From an uncultured Clostridia bacterium (GTDB taxonomy: Bacteria; Bacillota; Clostridia; Oscillospirales; Ruminococcaceae), in assembly GCA_947624375.1 (NCBI GenBank), contig CANQKD010000003.1, positions 1 to 64,000 of the forward strand: DNA of 64,000 bases, in the 5' to 3' direction. The position numbers and the translations under genes are program-made. The notes beneath the pieces are model-generated. The model had not been told where the DNA came from. It did no database searches and saw only the letters and a list, made by a program, of their open reading frames with translations. This document shows positions 26,460 to 35,313 of the stretch, in pieces. Within the stretch, counting starts at the first letter, position 1, and each line of letters begins with the position of its first letter.

Positions 26460-26488
26460 ATTATACCACACTTGTTTTCAAAAAGCAA
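26460..26488 (-). promoter_or_regulatory. sigma-A promoter of nfeD-SPFH-tRNA-Pro
   Basis: TTGCTT (26483-26488) and TATAAT (26460-26465), spacer 17 bp, about 60 nt before the nfeD start on the minus strand. Confidence 0.75.
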
Positions 26489-26537
26489 TAGTTTTTTGAA
26501 AAAATTTTAAAATTTTTTATTTTGGCGTATTTTCGTA

Positions 26538-27449
26538 CTATTTTTCAGCCATGAGCCTTACCATAACAGCCTTTTGTGCGTGCAGGCGGTTCTCTGCCTC
26601 ATCGAATATCTCGTCAGCGTGAGCCTCGAACACCTTGGCGGTTATTTCTTCCTCGCGGTGAGCAGGCAGGCAGTGCTGCACCATTGCATCTTTCTTGGCA
26701 ACAGACATGATCTCGTCATTTACCTGATAGCCTGCAAAGACCTTTTTGCGCTCCTCTGCCTCGCTTTCCTCGCCCATAGAAGCCCAAACGTCGGTGTAAA
26801 CAACGTCAGCATCTTTTGCGGCCTCGGCAGGAGATATAGTAAGCGTGAACTTGTCGCCATAACCCTTGGCAAATTCAAGCACCTGCGAGTCGGGCTCGTA
26901 ACCATTGGAGCAGGCAACAGATATGCTCATGCCTACTTTAAGACAGCCTACTATCAGAGAGTTTGCCATATTGTTGCCGTCGCCGATAAAACACAGTTTC
27001 AGCCCGTCAAACGTTCCCTTGTATTCCCTTATCGTCATAAGGTCGGCAAGCACCTGGCACGGGTGGCAAAAATCTGTCAGACCGTTTATAATAGGTATGC
27101 TTCCATACTCAGCAAGGTCTTCTACCTCTTTCTGCTCGAAAGTCCTTATCATTATGCCGTCAAGATACCTTGAAAGCACGCGCGCGGTGTCCTGAACGGG
27201 CTCTCCCCTGCCTATCTGCAAATCGCGATTGGAGAGGAAAAGCGCCTGACCGCCCAGCTGATACATACCGGTTTCAAACGATACCCTCGTCCTTGTTGAG
27301 GACTTCTGGAATATCATGCCGAGCGTTTTGCCTTTAAGCAGCTTGTGCTCTATGCCGTTTTTGTTTTCATACTTCAGCTGATCTGCAAGGTTGAGTATAT
27401 CTATGATCTCCTCCTTGTCAAGATCCAGCAGTTTAAGCAAATGTTCCAT
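26538..27449 (-). CDS. argF: ornithine carbamoyltransferase
   Basis: Joins carbamoyl phosphate to ornithine to give citrulline. The carbamoyl-phosphate-binding SSTRTRVSFE motif is near residue 50, FCHPCQ near 127, and the ornithine-side HCLPAH near 260. At 303 residues it has the usual length. It is the last gene of the arginine cluster, 20 nt after argD. No strong terminator is visible after it, only A/T-rich sequence before the nfeD promoter. Confidence 0.95.
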   Translation of the reverse strand: MEHLLKLLDLDKEEIIDILNLADQLKYENKNGIEHKLLKGKTLGMIFQKSSTRTRVSFETGMYQLGGQALFLSNRDLQIGRGEPVQDTARVLSRYLDGIMIRTFEQKEVEDLAEYGSIPIINGLTDFCHPCQVLADLMTIREYKGTFDGLKLCFIGDGNNMANSLIVGCLKVGMSISVACSNGYEPDSQVLEFAKGYGDKFTLTISPAEAAKDADVVYTDVWASMGEESEAEERKKVFAGYQVNDEIMSVAKKDAMVQHCLPAHREEEITAKVFEAHADEIFDEAENRLHAQKAVMVRLMAEK

Positions 27450-27469
27450 GTTGTTACCCCCGTAATATA

Positions 27470-28642
27470 TTATGTATTATTTTTCAATACTTTGTCAAGT
27501 ATTTCAATGCCTTTGTCTATCTCCGCTTTTGTTATAGTCAGCGGAGGGAGCAGCCGCAGTTTTTCTTTTGCCGTAAGCGCTAAAAGACCGTTTTCAAAAC
27601 AGGCTTTGCACACGTCCGCGGCGGTTTTGTCTTTTAGGGTAATACCTATCATAAGACCTATTCCCGAAAGGCTTTCTACACCGTCAAGGCTCATAAGCTT
27701 ATCACGCAGATACTCTGCCTTTTCGCAAACGCTTTGCATAAAGCCGTCTTCTGTAAGCCTTTCAAGAACTGCCACAGCGCCTGCACAGCAAACGGGGTTG
27801 CCGCCAAATGTCGAGCCGTGCGTGCTCTTGCCGAGAACATCGCAGCAAGTTTCATCAGCAAGGCAGCAGCCCATAGGCAGCCCGCCCGCTATGCCCTTTG
27901 CGAGGGTGGTTATGTTGGGCTTTACGCCAAAGTTTTCGCTCGCCAGAAATTTTCCCGTTCTGCCAACGCCCGTCTGAACCTCGTCGGCTATCACAAGCAC
28001 GTCTTTTTCTTTGCAAAGGCTGAAAACCGCGTCTACAAACTCTTTATCAAGGGCAATAACGCCGCCCTCGCCCTGAACAAATTCAAGCATCACGGCGCAG
28101 ACAGTGTCGTCCAGCTTTGCTTTCAGATCATCGATATTGTTCGCCTCAACGTTCACAAACCCCTCAACGAACGGGAAAAAGTAGTTGTGAAAGACCTCCT
28201 GTCCCGTTGCCGAAAGCGTTGCCAGCGTTCTTCCGTGAAAGCTGTTCACAAGGGTTATTATATTATGTCTGCCCTTGCCGTATTTATCAAAGCTGTATTT
28301 TCTTGCAAGCTTTATAGCGCACTCGTTGGCTTCCGCGCCGCTGTTGCCGAAAAATATTTTTGAATACCCCGTAATTCCGCACAGCTTTTCGGCTAAGTCT
28401 GCCTGAACCTTTGTATAGTAGTAGTTTGAAGTATGCTGTATCTTCTTTGCCTGGGCGCACACCGCGTCTGCCCACTTCTCATCACAAAAGCCGAGCGAAT
28501 TCACCCCTATGCCCGAGCCGAAGTCAACATAGCTTTTGCCGCTCTCGTCCTGAGCCACACAGCTGCCGCCGTTTTCAAGCACCAGATCGTACCTGCCGTA
28601 GGTGGGCATAACGTGCTCGTTGAACCTTTCTATCGTACTCAT
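27470..28642 (-). CDS. argD: acetylornithine aminotransferase
   Basis: PLP-dependent class III aminotransferase of 390 residues that converts N-acetylglutamate semialdehyde to N-acetylornithine. NSGAEANECAIKLAR binds the cofactor phosphate, VIADEVQTGVGRTG holds the conserved Asp, and TTLAKGIAGGLPMG holds the PLP Lys. Short-chain lengths and position between argB and argF support ArgD rather than ornithine or GABA transaminase. Confidence 0.93.
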   Translation of the reverse strand: MSTIERFNEHVMPTYGRYDLVLENGGSCVAQDESGKSYVDFGSGIGVNSLGFCDEKWADAVCAQAKKIQHTSNYYYTKVQADLAEKLCGITGYSKIFFGNSGAEANECAIKLARKYSFDKYGKGRHNIITLVNSFHGRTLATLSATGQEVFHNYFFPFVEGFVNVEANNIDDLKAKLDDTVCAVMLEFVQGEGGVIALDKEFVDAVFSLCKEKDVLVIADEVQTGVGRTGKFLASENFGVKPNITTLAKGIAGGLPMGCCLADETCCDVLGKSTHGSTFGGNPVCCAGAVAVLERLTEDGFMQSVCEKAEYLRDKLMSLDGVESLSGIGLMIGITLKDKTAADVCKACFENGLLALTAKEKLRLLPPLTITKAEIDKGIEILDKVLKNNT

Positions 28643-28651
28643 ATTTTTCCC

Positions 28652-29155
28652 TCACTTCTTGCGCATCTTGTTCAGGTGCTCTTTTACCTCGGCGGCTGTT
28701 ATACCGTCAAGCCTTTTCTTGTCAATGTAAAAAAAGTTATCTTCGGTAAAGAAATATATCTTCTCTTTTGACTGCCTCACGTCGTTTATCCTGCTGTAGC
28801 TGTAAAAGCTCTCTTTGCCTTTCATAGTAACCGAAAAGCGGTTGTCATAAAACACATACCGCAGTGTAACGTTGAGCAGTCTATTTTTGTCGGTCTCATA
28901 AAGTTTCTGCGCATCGAATATATACGAAAAAGTCGAAGAATACGTCAGCAAAAACACAAAGCCTATCGACATTGTTGCCAGCGCGTATTCTATTATTATA
29001 ATATCGTATATGCAAAACGCCGCGCTTATTGCCGCACAGGTCAGCAGTATCGGTCTTAGCTTTCTGTCCCTGTGCCGCTTCTGCATTTTAATAAGCTCAA
29101 AATACTGCCGCTTGTCGGAGCACACGCCCTGCGCCTCAAATAATATCTTATCCAT
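28652..29155 (-). CDS. small membrane protein with YcxB-like C-terminus
   Basis: A 167-residue protein. Two adjacent membrane segments (about 33-70) follow a basic N-terminus; the C-terminal part (about 95-160, with YSRINDVRQSKEKIYFF) resembles the YcxB-like domain, whose function is unknown. It lies 10 nt on either side from argB and argD, so it must be co-transcribed with arginine genes, but nothing in its sequence points to arginine metabolism. Confidence 0.6.
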   Translation of the reverse strand: MDKILFEAQGVCSDKRQYFELIKMQKRHRDRKLRPILLTCAAISAAFCIYDIIIIEYALATMSIGFVFLLTYSSTFSYIFDAQKLYETDKNRLLNVTLRYVFYDNRFSVTMKGKESFYSYSRINDVRQSKEKIYFFTEDNFFYIDKKRLDGITAAEVKEHLNKMRKK

Positions 29156-29165
29156 ATCTTTGCCC

Positions 29166-30029
29166 TTATATGAACTGCGTGCCTATGCCCTCGCTTGAGA
29201 GCAGCTCTATCAGTATCGAGTGCGGTATCCTGCCGTCTATTATGCAGGTCTTGTGAACGCCGCGCCTTACAGCTTCAACACAGCAGTCTATTTTGGGAAT
29301 CATGCCGCCGCTGATTATGCCCTGCTTTTTAAGATACGGCACTTCGCTCACATTCACTGTAGGAATAAGTGTGTCGGGGTCGTCCTTGTCTTTTAAAAGT
29401 CCTGCAATGTCCGTCATAAGTATAAGGTTTTCCGCTCTCAGGCAGGAGGCTATCCTAGCGGCTGCGGTGTCGGCATTTATGTTGTATGTCTGACCGTCCT
29501 CACTGGTGGCAACGGTAGAGATTATCGGCACATATCCGCCGTTGAGAGCCTCTATTATAGGCTTTGTGGCAACGCTTACTATCTCCCCCACGAAGCCGAG
29601 GTCATTCTCGCCCTCCAGCTTTTTAGCCATTATCATCTGACCGTCAACGCCGCACAGACCAAGCGCCTTGCCGCCGTACAACTGCAAATTTGCGACCAAG
29701 TCTTTGTTCAGCTTTCCTGCAAGCACCATCTGAACAACTTCCATAGTCTCCTTGTCTGTATATCGCAGTCCTCCGATAAACTTGCTTTCAATGTTCAGTC
29801 TGCCAAGCATAGCGTTTATCTCGGGCCCGCCGCCGTGAACCAGAACGACCTTTACGCCCACCGCGGTAAGCAGCACTATGTCGGTCATAACGCTTTCTTT
29901 CAGCTCATCGTTTGTCATGGCGTTTCCGCCGTACTTGATAACTACTACCTTGTTGTTGTACCTCTGTATATGAGGCAGGGCGTCTATCAGTATACTGCCC
30001 CTCGTCACATTGCTGATTTCCATTTTCAT
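29166..30029 (-). CDS. argB: acetylglutamate kinase
   Basis: Phosphorylates N-acetylglutamate in the second step of the acetylated ornithine route. VVIKYGGNAM (about 29-38) and VLVHGGGPEIN (about 62-72) are the amino-acid-kinase glycine loops; NADTAAARIA and the GGMIPKID segment complete the active site. At 287 residues it is standard. The start could be ATG 30029 or the ATG two codons later, which is better spaced from AAAGGA. Confidence 0.95.
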   Translation of the reverse strand: MKMEISNVTRGSILIDALPHIQRYNNKVVVIKYGGNAMTNDELKESVMTDIVLLTAVGVKVVLVHGGGPEINAMLGRLNIESKFIGGLRYTDKETMEVVQMVLAGKLNKDLVANLQLYGGKALGLCGVDGQMIMAKKLEGENDLGFVGEIVSVATKPIIEALNGGYVPIISTVATSEDGQTYNINADTAAARIASCLRAENLILMTDIAGLLKDKDDPDTLIPTVNVSEVPYLKKQGIISGGMIPKIDCCVEAVRRGVHKTCIIDGRIPHSILIELLSSEGIGTQFI

Positions 30030-30057
30030 CTGTCCTTTGTATTTTATTTGCGAAGTC

Positions 30058-32319
30058 TTAAGTTCTGTAATCCCCGTTTATCTTGACGTAATCATATGTA
30101 AGGTCGCAGCCGTATGCAGTAGCTTTGCCGCTGCCCTCTCCCACCGAGATGTCAATGTATATCTCATCTTCAGCAAGTATCTGGGCGGCTTTCTCCTCCG
30201 AAAAAGCAAGCTGACTTCCCTTTTCGCACACCATGAGCCTGCCGGCTGCCGAGCTTAAATACACATCTACATCTGCAATATCGAACTGCGCGTCAGCATA
30301 GCCCACCGCGCAAAGTATCCTGCCGCAGTTGGCGTCCTCGCCAAACATAGCCGCCTTGAAAAGCGATGAGCAAATAACGCTCTTTGCAATAACTATCGCG
30401 CTGTCGTCACTCTCCGCCCCAGTCACGGTGCATTCAAGCAGCTTTGTCGCGCCCTCACCGTCTTTGGCAAGCATTCTTGTAATGTTCATCATAACTATGT
30501 AAAGCGCCTTTTTGAATACCTCAAAGTCCTCTCCGTCAGCCGCTATCTCATCATTTTCAGCCATGCCGTTCGCCATAACGCACACCATATCGTTTGTAGA
30601 CTGGTCGCCGTCAACGGACAGGCAGTTATACGTTACCTTGACAACTTCAGAAAGAGCCTTTTGCAGCATTTCGGCTGATACAGCGCAGTCGGTAGTGATA
30701 AAATTCAGCGTGGTAGCCATGTTGGGGTGTATCATTCCGCTGCCCTTGCCCATACCGCCTATGCGGCATACCTTTGAGCCTATGCAAAACTGCACCGCGA
30801 CTTCTTTCTTTACCGTATCGGTTGTCATTATCGCTGTCGCAGCCTCTGCATTGCCGGTATATGAAAGACCATCTGCAAGGGGCTTTATCGCGCTTTTTAC
30901 GGCATCTATATTAAGCGGCTGACCTATTACCCCTGTTGAGGCAACTATAACTTCCTGCGGCTGTATGCCAAGAGCCGTAGCAGTAAGGCTGCACATCTGC
31001 ATAGCCTTTTCAATGCCGTCGGCATTGCCGGTGTTTGCGTTGCCCGAATTTACTATGACAGCTCTCGCCTTGCCGCCTGTTTTTTCAAGATTTGCTTTGG
31101 TAACGGTTATAGGCGCGCCCTTTACCTTGTTTTGCGTATACACCGCCGCCGCGCTGCAAACACGGTCGCTGAGCATCATGGCTATATCGTTCTTGTGAGC
31201 TTTGGGCTCATTACCGTCAGGCTTTGCGGAATTTTTTATACCGCAGTATACGCCGCTTGCCTTAAAGCCCTTTGCTGAGCACACACCGCCCTCAACGTAA
31301 GTATATCCGTTAAACTGCTTTAGTGTTATCTCTTTCATATTTATCCTCCGTATTTCTATTCCTACCGCGCCGTACTTCTTTATCGCCTCGTCGGAATAAT
31401 ATTCGTTCATATCCTGCGGCTTTGCGCTTTTCACAGTTGTTTCGTCGTAGCCGCATTTCAAAAGGTCAAGCGAAGAATACAGCGCAGCAAAGTCTTTAAA
31501 AATATGCATACCGCACACCTTTGCCGCAAGCTTCTCGCCCGTCTGTATCTGCGTAAATTCTATCTCATCGCCGACTTTTATTTTCTGCCGCTTTTCGTCA
31601 TAAAGCCGAAGCTCTATAGTCTTTGCGCCTGTCTTTATCTTTTCAAACGGCTGCGGCGCTAAATTCATGTAATGGCGTATGTCTGCCCTCACGAACTCAC
31701 ACACCGCATCGCGCATTGCAAGTATCTCACTGTCTATTTCTTCAATCGTCATATGCTTCATTTCGCCGATGTCGTTATTCCTTATATAGTCGAAATACTC
31801 TGCCGCTCCGCGAAGTCTGTCAGTTATCATATCGCTGTCAAGATAGTCAAATATATCACATTCATAATGCTTTATATTTCTGAGCCTGTTAATGTACTCT
31901 GAGCATTCTCCCTGCAAGAGCTTTATTCTCTCGTACATACTGTTTTCGGGTCTGAGCGGATAGTCTGCGTGCATTTGTTCTTCGGTGTAACCTTCACGGG
32001 CGTAAACGCCGCGCATAAAACTGCTCCACATACGGTCGCATAACAAATGAACGAAATATCCCCACAAAAAGCTTTCCTCGTCTGCGGCAAGCTGTCTGCC
32101 TTTCAGCATTTGCTCGTAAAATTTACGGTGATCGCTGTTTCGCTTGTGACCGTCAGCAGCCCAGTGTGTAACAGTGGAATCGGGAAAATATTTTCCATGA
32201 CCTAACGCCTTTCCGCTGTCAGGAGCGAGAGTACCGACTATATAATCGTCAATACTTCGTATCGGCAAACTTCTTTCGCATTTTTCGGCTAAAATGAGAT
32301 GTATCAGCCATGTTGCCAT
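30058..32319 (-). CDS. argJ: fusion: phospholipase C-like + ASCH + ArgJ
   Basis: One uninterrupted 753-codon frame with three parts. Residues 1 to about 215 resemble the zinc-dependent phospholipase C-like family (THWAADGHKR, FLWGYFVHLLCDRMW). Residues about 220-327 are an ASCH domain (KTGAKTIELRLYDEKR, KKYGAVGIEI). Residues 328-753 are a complete ArgJ, the bifunctional glutamate N-acetyltransferase/ornithine acetyltransferase, including VIVNSGNANT and the self-cleavage site ASTGVIG. ArgJ alone has its own Met at 31338 with a strong ribosome binding site, so both a fused and a separate 426-residue ArgJ may be made. The ASCH part ends where such proteins normally stop, which suggests a lost stop codon. 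Confidence 0.85.
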   Translation of the reverse strand: MATWLIHLILAEKCERSLPIRSIDDYIVGTLAPDSGKALGHGKYFPDSTVTHWAADGHKRNSDHRKFYEQMLKGRQLAADEESFLWGYFVHLLCDRMWSSFMRGVYAREGYTEEQMHADYPLRPENSMYERIKLLQGECSEYINRLRNIKHYECDIFDYLDSDMITDRLRGAAEYFDYIRNNDIGEMKHMTIEEIDSEILAMRDAVCEFVRADIRHYMNLAPQPFEKIKTGAKTIELRLYDEKRQKIKVGDEIEFTQIQTGEKLAAKVCGMHIFKDFAALYSSLDLLKCGYDETTVKSAKPQDMNEYYSDEAIKKYGAVGIEIRRINMKEITLKQFNGYTYVEGGVCSAKGFKASGVYCGIKNSAKPDGNEPKAHKNDIAMMLSDRVCSAAAVYTQNKVKGAPITVTKANLEKTGGKARAVIVNSGNANTGNADGIEKAMQMCSLTATALGIQPQEVIVASTGVIGQPLNIDAVKSAIKPLADGLSYTGNAEAATAIMTTDTVKKEVAVQFCIGSKVCRIGGMGKGSGMIHPNMATTLNFITTDCAVSAEMLQKALSEVVKVTYNCLSVDGDQSTNDMVCVMANGMAENDEIAADGEDFEVFKKALYIVMMNITRMLAKDGEGATKLLECTVTGAESDDSAIVIAKSVICSSLFKAAMFGEDANCGRILCAVGYADAQFDIADVDVYLSSAAGRLMVCEKGSQLAFSEEKAAQILAEDEIYIDISVGEGSGKATAYGCDLTYDYVKINGDYRT
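31336..31349 (-). promoter_or_regulatory. internal ribosome binding site and start of ArgJ
   Basis: Within the fused frame, GGAGGAT (31343-31349) lies 4 nt before ATG 31338, where canonical ArgJ sequences begin (MKEITLKQFNGYTY). This is the strongest reason to think ArgJ is translated on its own. Confidence 0.75.
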
Positions 32320-32328
32320 AGTTTTCCC

Positions 32329-32910
32329 CTATTCCTTGTAAAGCTTGTGCATTACAAGCTCCACCTGTGCGCCCAAAAGCGTTTCGCCCTCAAAATCCAG
32401 TCTTATTACAAACGGCGTAAAATTGACTATCTTCTTAAATTCTTCAAACCCGAACTGCGGATAAAAGTAGTTCAGTATCGTGCTTAGCGCAGTGCCGTGC
32501 GTGCCGATAACGATATTTTCGCCGCCGTGCTCTTTCAGCAGCTTTTTCAGCGCGCGTATATTTCTTTCCTGTGTCTCGCCAAGGCTCTCGCCGTTTTCTA
32601 TACTATAACTAAAATCTGCCCACTGCTTTTTTGCGAAGTCGAAAAAACCGCTCTCGAACCATTTTCCGCTTGTGCGCTCTCTGAGATCCTCATAGGTGAC
32701 TATCGGCAGCCCAAGCATGTCGGCAAGGTCTTTCACCGTGTCGCAGCTTCTCTTATACGGCGACGATGCTATAAAAGTTATGTTTCTGTCTTTAAGCACC
32801 CATGTTACCGCATTTGAGTCGCGCTGCCCTATGTCGCTGAGCGGTCTTTCTCTGCTTGCGTGTACGCTGTTGTCAGACTGCGCATGTCGCACCAGATACA
32901 CCTGTGTCAT
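32329..32910 (-). CDS. histidine phosphatase family protein
   Basis: A 193-residue member of the phosphoglycerate-mutase-like superfamily. The catalytic phospho-His is in LVRHAQSD (His9), the acid/base region is DLRERTSGKW, and the second conserved His lies in VIGTHGTALS near 139. Substrates of such small members vary (sugar phosphates, nucleotides, peptidyl phosphates) and cannot be told here. It is 11 nt after the NagZ-type gene and 9 nt before the PLC-ASCH-ArgJ frame. Confidence 0.85.
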   Translation of the reverse strand: MTQVYLVRHAQSDNSVHASRERPLSDIGQRDSNAVTWVLKDRNITFIASSPYKRSCDTVKDLADMLGLPIVTYEDLRERTSGKWFESGFFDFAKKQWADFSYSIENGESLGETQERNIRALKKLLKEHGGENIVIGTHGTALSTILNYFYPQFGFEEFKKIVNFTPFVIRLDFEGETLLGAQVELVMHKLYKE

Positions 32911-32921
32911 ATTCTCACTCC

Positions 32922-34340
32922 TTATATAATGCCGTATTTTCTCTTTAAGTTCAATATCCTGCGCACGCTCTCGTCAAGCCTTTCCTGCGTTATCTCTCCG
33001 CTTTTAACGGCATTTAGAACCGCATTGTAAGCAGTACCAAGGTCATTTGGCATAAGCACTATGTCAACGCCTGCTTTTATAGCCATTACCGCGCTTTTTG
33101 CATCACCGTACTGCTGTCTTAAAGCTTCCATTTCAAGCGAATCTGTTATAACAACGCCGCTAAATCCCATTTCGCCGCGCAGCTTGCCGGTAATTATTTC
33201 ATACGAAAGCGATGCGGGCAGCCCGTCGCTTGTTACATTCGGCAGGTTTATGTGCGCTGTCATCACCATGTCTGCGCCTGCGTTTATGCCGCTTTCAAAC
33301 GGCAGCATTTCGCACCCTTTCAGCTGCTCCCATGTTTTGTAAACGGTAACGCTCTGCTTGTGGGTATCTTCCGTTGTGTCGCCGTGACCGGGAAAATGTT
33401 TCAGGCAGCATATCATGCCCTTGCTGTGAAAGCCCTTTACCGCGCTTTCAACCATTTGCGCAACTTTTTCGGGGTCGCTGCCGAAAGCCCTGTCACCTAT
33501 AACGACATTCTGAGGGTTGGTGTTCACGTCCGCAACGGGCGCTAAGTCTACATTAAAACCATATGTTTTAAGATACGCGCCTATAGTTTCGCCGACTGTA
33601 TAAGCCTGCGACGTGTCACCCGTATTGCCTACAGAGAGCATACTTGCAAACTTCTGTACCGCAAAACCTGCGCAGTTTGCAATTCGCGCAACTCTGCCGC
33701 CCTCCTCGTCAACAGCTATGAACAGCGGTATTTCACTAGCCGACTGCAAACCGTTTATAAAGCTTTTTATCTGCGACGGAGACTGAATATTCTGTCCGAA
33801 CATACACACGCCGCCAACATGATATTTGCTTATGCCGTTTTTGTCGCCGCTGTCGCACTGCGTTGCAGAGCCGCCCAGTTTTTCGGGTCTTACCACAAAA
33901 AGCTGACCCACCTTTTCTTCCAGCGTCATGCCCTGCAATATTTCTTCGACCGTCTTTTGCGGCTTTGGCGCCGGTGCCGTTGTCGTAGTCGTTGTTGTAG
34001 TTTTCGGCGGCGCGGTAGTCTGCGGCTTTGGAGCCGTCGCAGCCGTCGGCGCGGTAGTTGTCTGCGTGCTTGGCGCAACTGTGGTGGTTGTTGTTGCAGT
34101 CGTTGTGTGCTGTGTAGTAGTTTGTACAGTTGTCTGTGTGGTGGTCTGCGTTGTGGTCTGCGCAGTAGTTTCAGCAGCAGTATTTTCTGTAGTACTTGTA
34201 ATACTTGTTTCGATCTGCGTTGTTGTGATCTGCGTTGTTGTCTCAGATGTCGTCACAAAAGATGTCTCGTTGTTTGAGCAGCCGCACAGCATAACAAATG
34301 CCGTTATCGCTGCCGCAACAGCCAACCTTTTCTTTTTCAT
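32922..34340 (-). CDS. lipoprotein glycoside hydrolase family 3 (NagZ-like beta-N-acetylhexosaminidase)
   Basis: A 472-residue surface lipoprotein. The signal peptide ends in the lipobox LCGC (Cys near residue 21). A Thr-rich linker of about 90 residues follows (runs of T with Q, A and P). The GH3 N-terminal domain then begins at VEEILQGMTLEEKVGQLF. KHFPGHGDT with the following His is the NagZ-type acid/base region, and VITDSLEME holds the nucleophile Asp. It probably removes terminal N-acetylglucosamine from cell-wall fragments outside the membrane. The start is set at ATG 34340; an upstream frame extension lacks a signal peptide. Its place inside the arginine operon is unexplained. Confidence 0.88.
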   Translation of the reverse strand: MKKKRLAVAAAITAFVMLCGCSNNETSFVTTSETTTQITTTQIETSITSTTENTAAETTAQTTTQTTTQTTVQTTTQHTTTATTTTTVAPSTQTTTAPTAATAPKPQTTAPPKTTTTTTTTAPAPKPQKTVEEILQGMTLEEKVGQLFVVRPEKLGGSATQCDSGDKNGISKYHVGGVCMFGQNIQSPSQIKSFINGLQSASEIPLFIAVDEEGGRVARIANCAGFAVQKFASMLSVGNTGDTSQAYTVGETIGAYLKTYGFNVDLAPVADVNTNPQNVVIGDRAFGSDPEKVAQMVESAVKGFHSKGMICCLKHFPGHGDTTEDTHKQSVTVYKTWEQLKGCEMLPFESGINAGADMVMTAHINLPNVTSDGLPASLSYEIITGKLRGEMGFSGVVITDSLEMEALRQQYGDAKSAVMAIKAGVDIVLMPNDLGTAYNAVLNAVKSGEITQERLDESVRRILNLKRKYGII

Positions 34341-34368
34341 GATCTTTCTCTCTTTCAACGATAAGGTA

Positions 34369-35313
34369 TTACAGCCCCGTCGCCTCGTCAAGACCGAGCA
34401 TTATATTCATATTCTGAACGGCTGCTCCGCTTGCTCCTTTTCCCAGATTGTCCAGCCGTGAGGCGATAAGTATCCTGTCATCATTTCCAAAGACAAATAT
34501 CTGCATATCGTTGCTGCCCTCCAGCGTGTTTGCAGGCAGGAAACCATCGGGAAGCGTATCGCCGCCGCCAAGCTCCATAACCTTTACAAACCGCTGACCT
34601 TCATAATGATCTTTCAGTATTTTGTGTATATCATTTGGTGTATATTTCTTTGGCAGAGTTCTCGCAATAAGCGGAACACTTACCACCATGCCTGCGTAAA
34701 AATCGTCAACAATCGGGTTGAACATCGGCGGATATTCAAGACCGCATATCTTCTGCATTTCGGGTATATGCTTGTGCGACTGCGTTAAAGCATACTGGCG
34801 CGGAGAGCACATCTCTTTTGTCTTGCCGCCGCCCTCGATAGCGGCTATCATCTTCTTGCCGCCGCCGCTGTAGCCCGATACCGCGTGCGATATAACCGGG
34901 TAGTCTTTCGGCAGCACGCCTGCCTGTACCAAGGGGTACACAATGCTTATAAATCCGCTGGCATAGCAGCCGGGGTTCGCCACCCTTTTTGCTGTCTTTA
35001 TCCTTTCCCTGTGCGCCTGTGAAAGCTCGGGAAAGCCGTATGCCCAGTCGTCGTTCGTTCTGTGCGCGGTAGAGGCATCTATGATCCTTGTGCTGTCGTT
35101 TTCTACAAGCGTTACGGCCGCAACAGCCGCCGCATCGGGCAAACACAAAAACGTTATGTCCGACTCGTTTATAAGCCTTTTTCTCTCGTTTACGTCCTTG
35201 CGCTTGTCATCATCTATCAGCAGTATCTCAAGGTCGTCTCTTTTAGCGAACCTCTCGTATATCTGAAGCCCCGTAGTACCCTCTTTGCCGTCTATAAAAA
35301 TTTTCGTCTTCAT
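34369..35313 (-). CDS. argC: N-acetyl-gamma-glutamyl-phosphate reductase (type 2)
   Basis: NADPH-dependent reductase, third step of arginine synthesis. The N-terminal Rossmann fold shows KIFIDGKEGTTGLQI, and ANPGCYASGF near residue 112 holds the catalytic Cys. The 314-residue length and this N-terminal pattern match the shorter type 2 ArgC group. Its start overlaps the argH stop by 4 bp (ATGA), so the two are translationally coupled. Confidence 0.93.
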   Translation of the reverse strand: MKTKIFIDGKEGTTGLQIYERFAKRDDLEILLIDDDKRKDVNERKRLINESDITFLCLPDAAAVAAVTLVENDSTRIIDASTAHRTNDDWAYGFPELSQAHRERIKTAKRVANPGCYASGFISIVYPLVQAGVLPKDYPVISHAVSGYSGGGKKMIAAIEGGGKTKEMCSPRQYALTQSHKHIPEMQKICGLEYPPMFNPIVDDFYAGMVVSVPLIARTLPKKYTPNDIHKILKDHYEGQRFVKVMELGGGDTLPDGFLPANTLEGSNDMQIFVFGNDDRILIASRLDNLGKGASGAAVQNMNIMLGLDEATGL

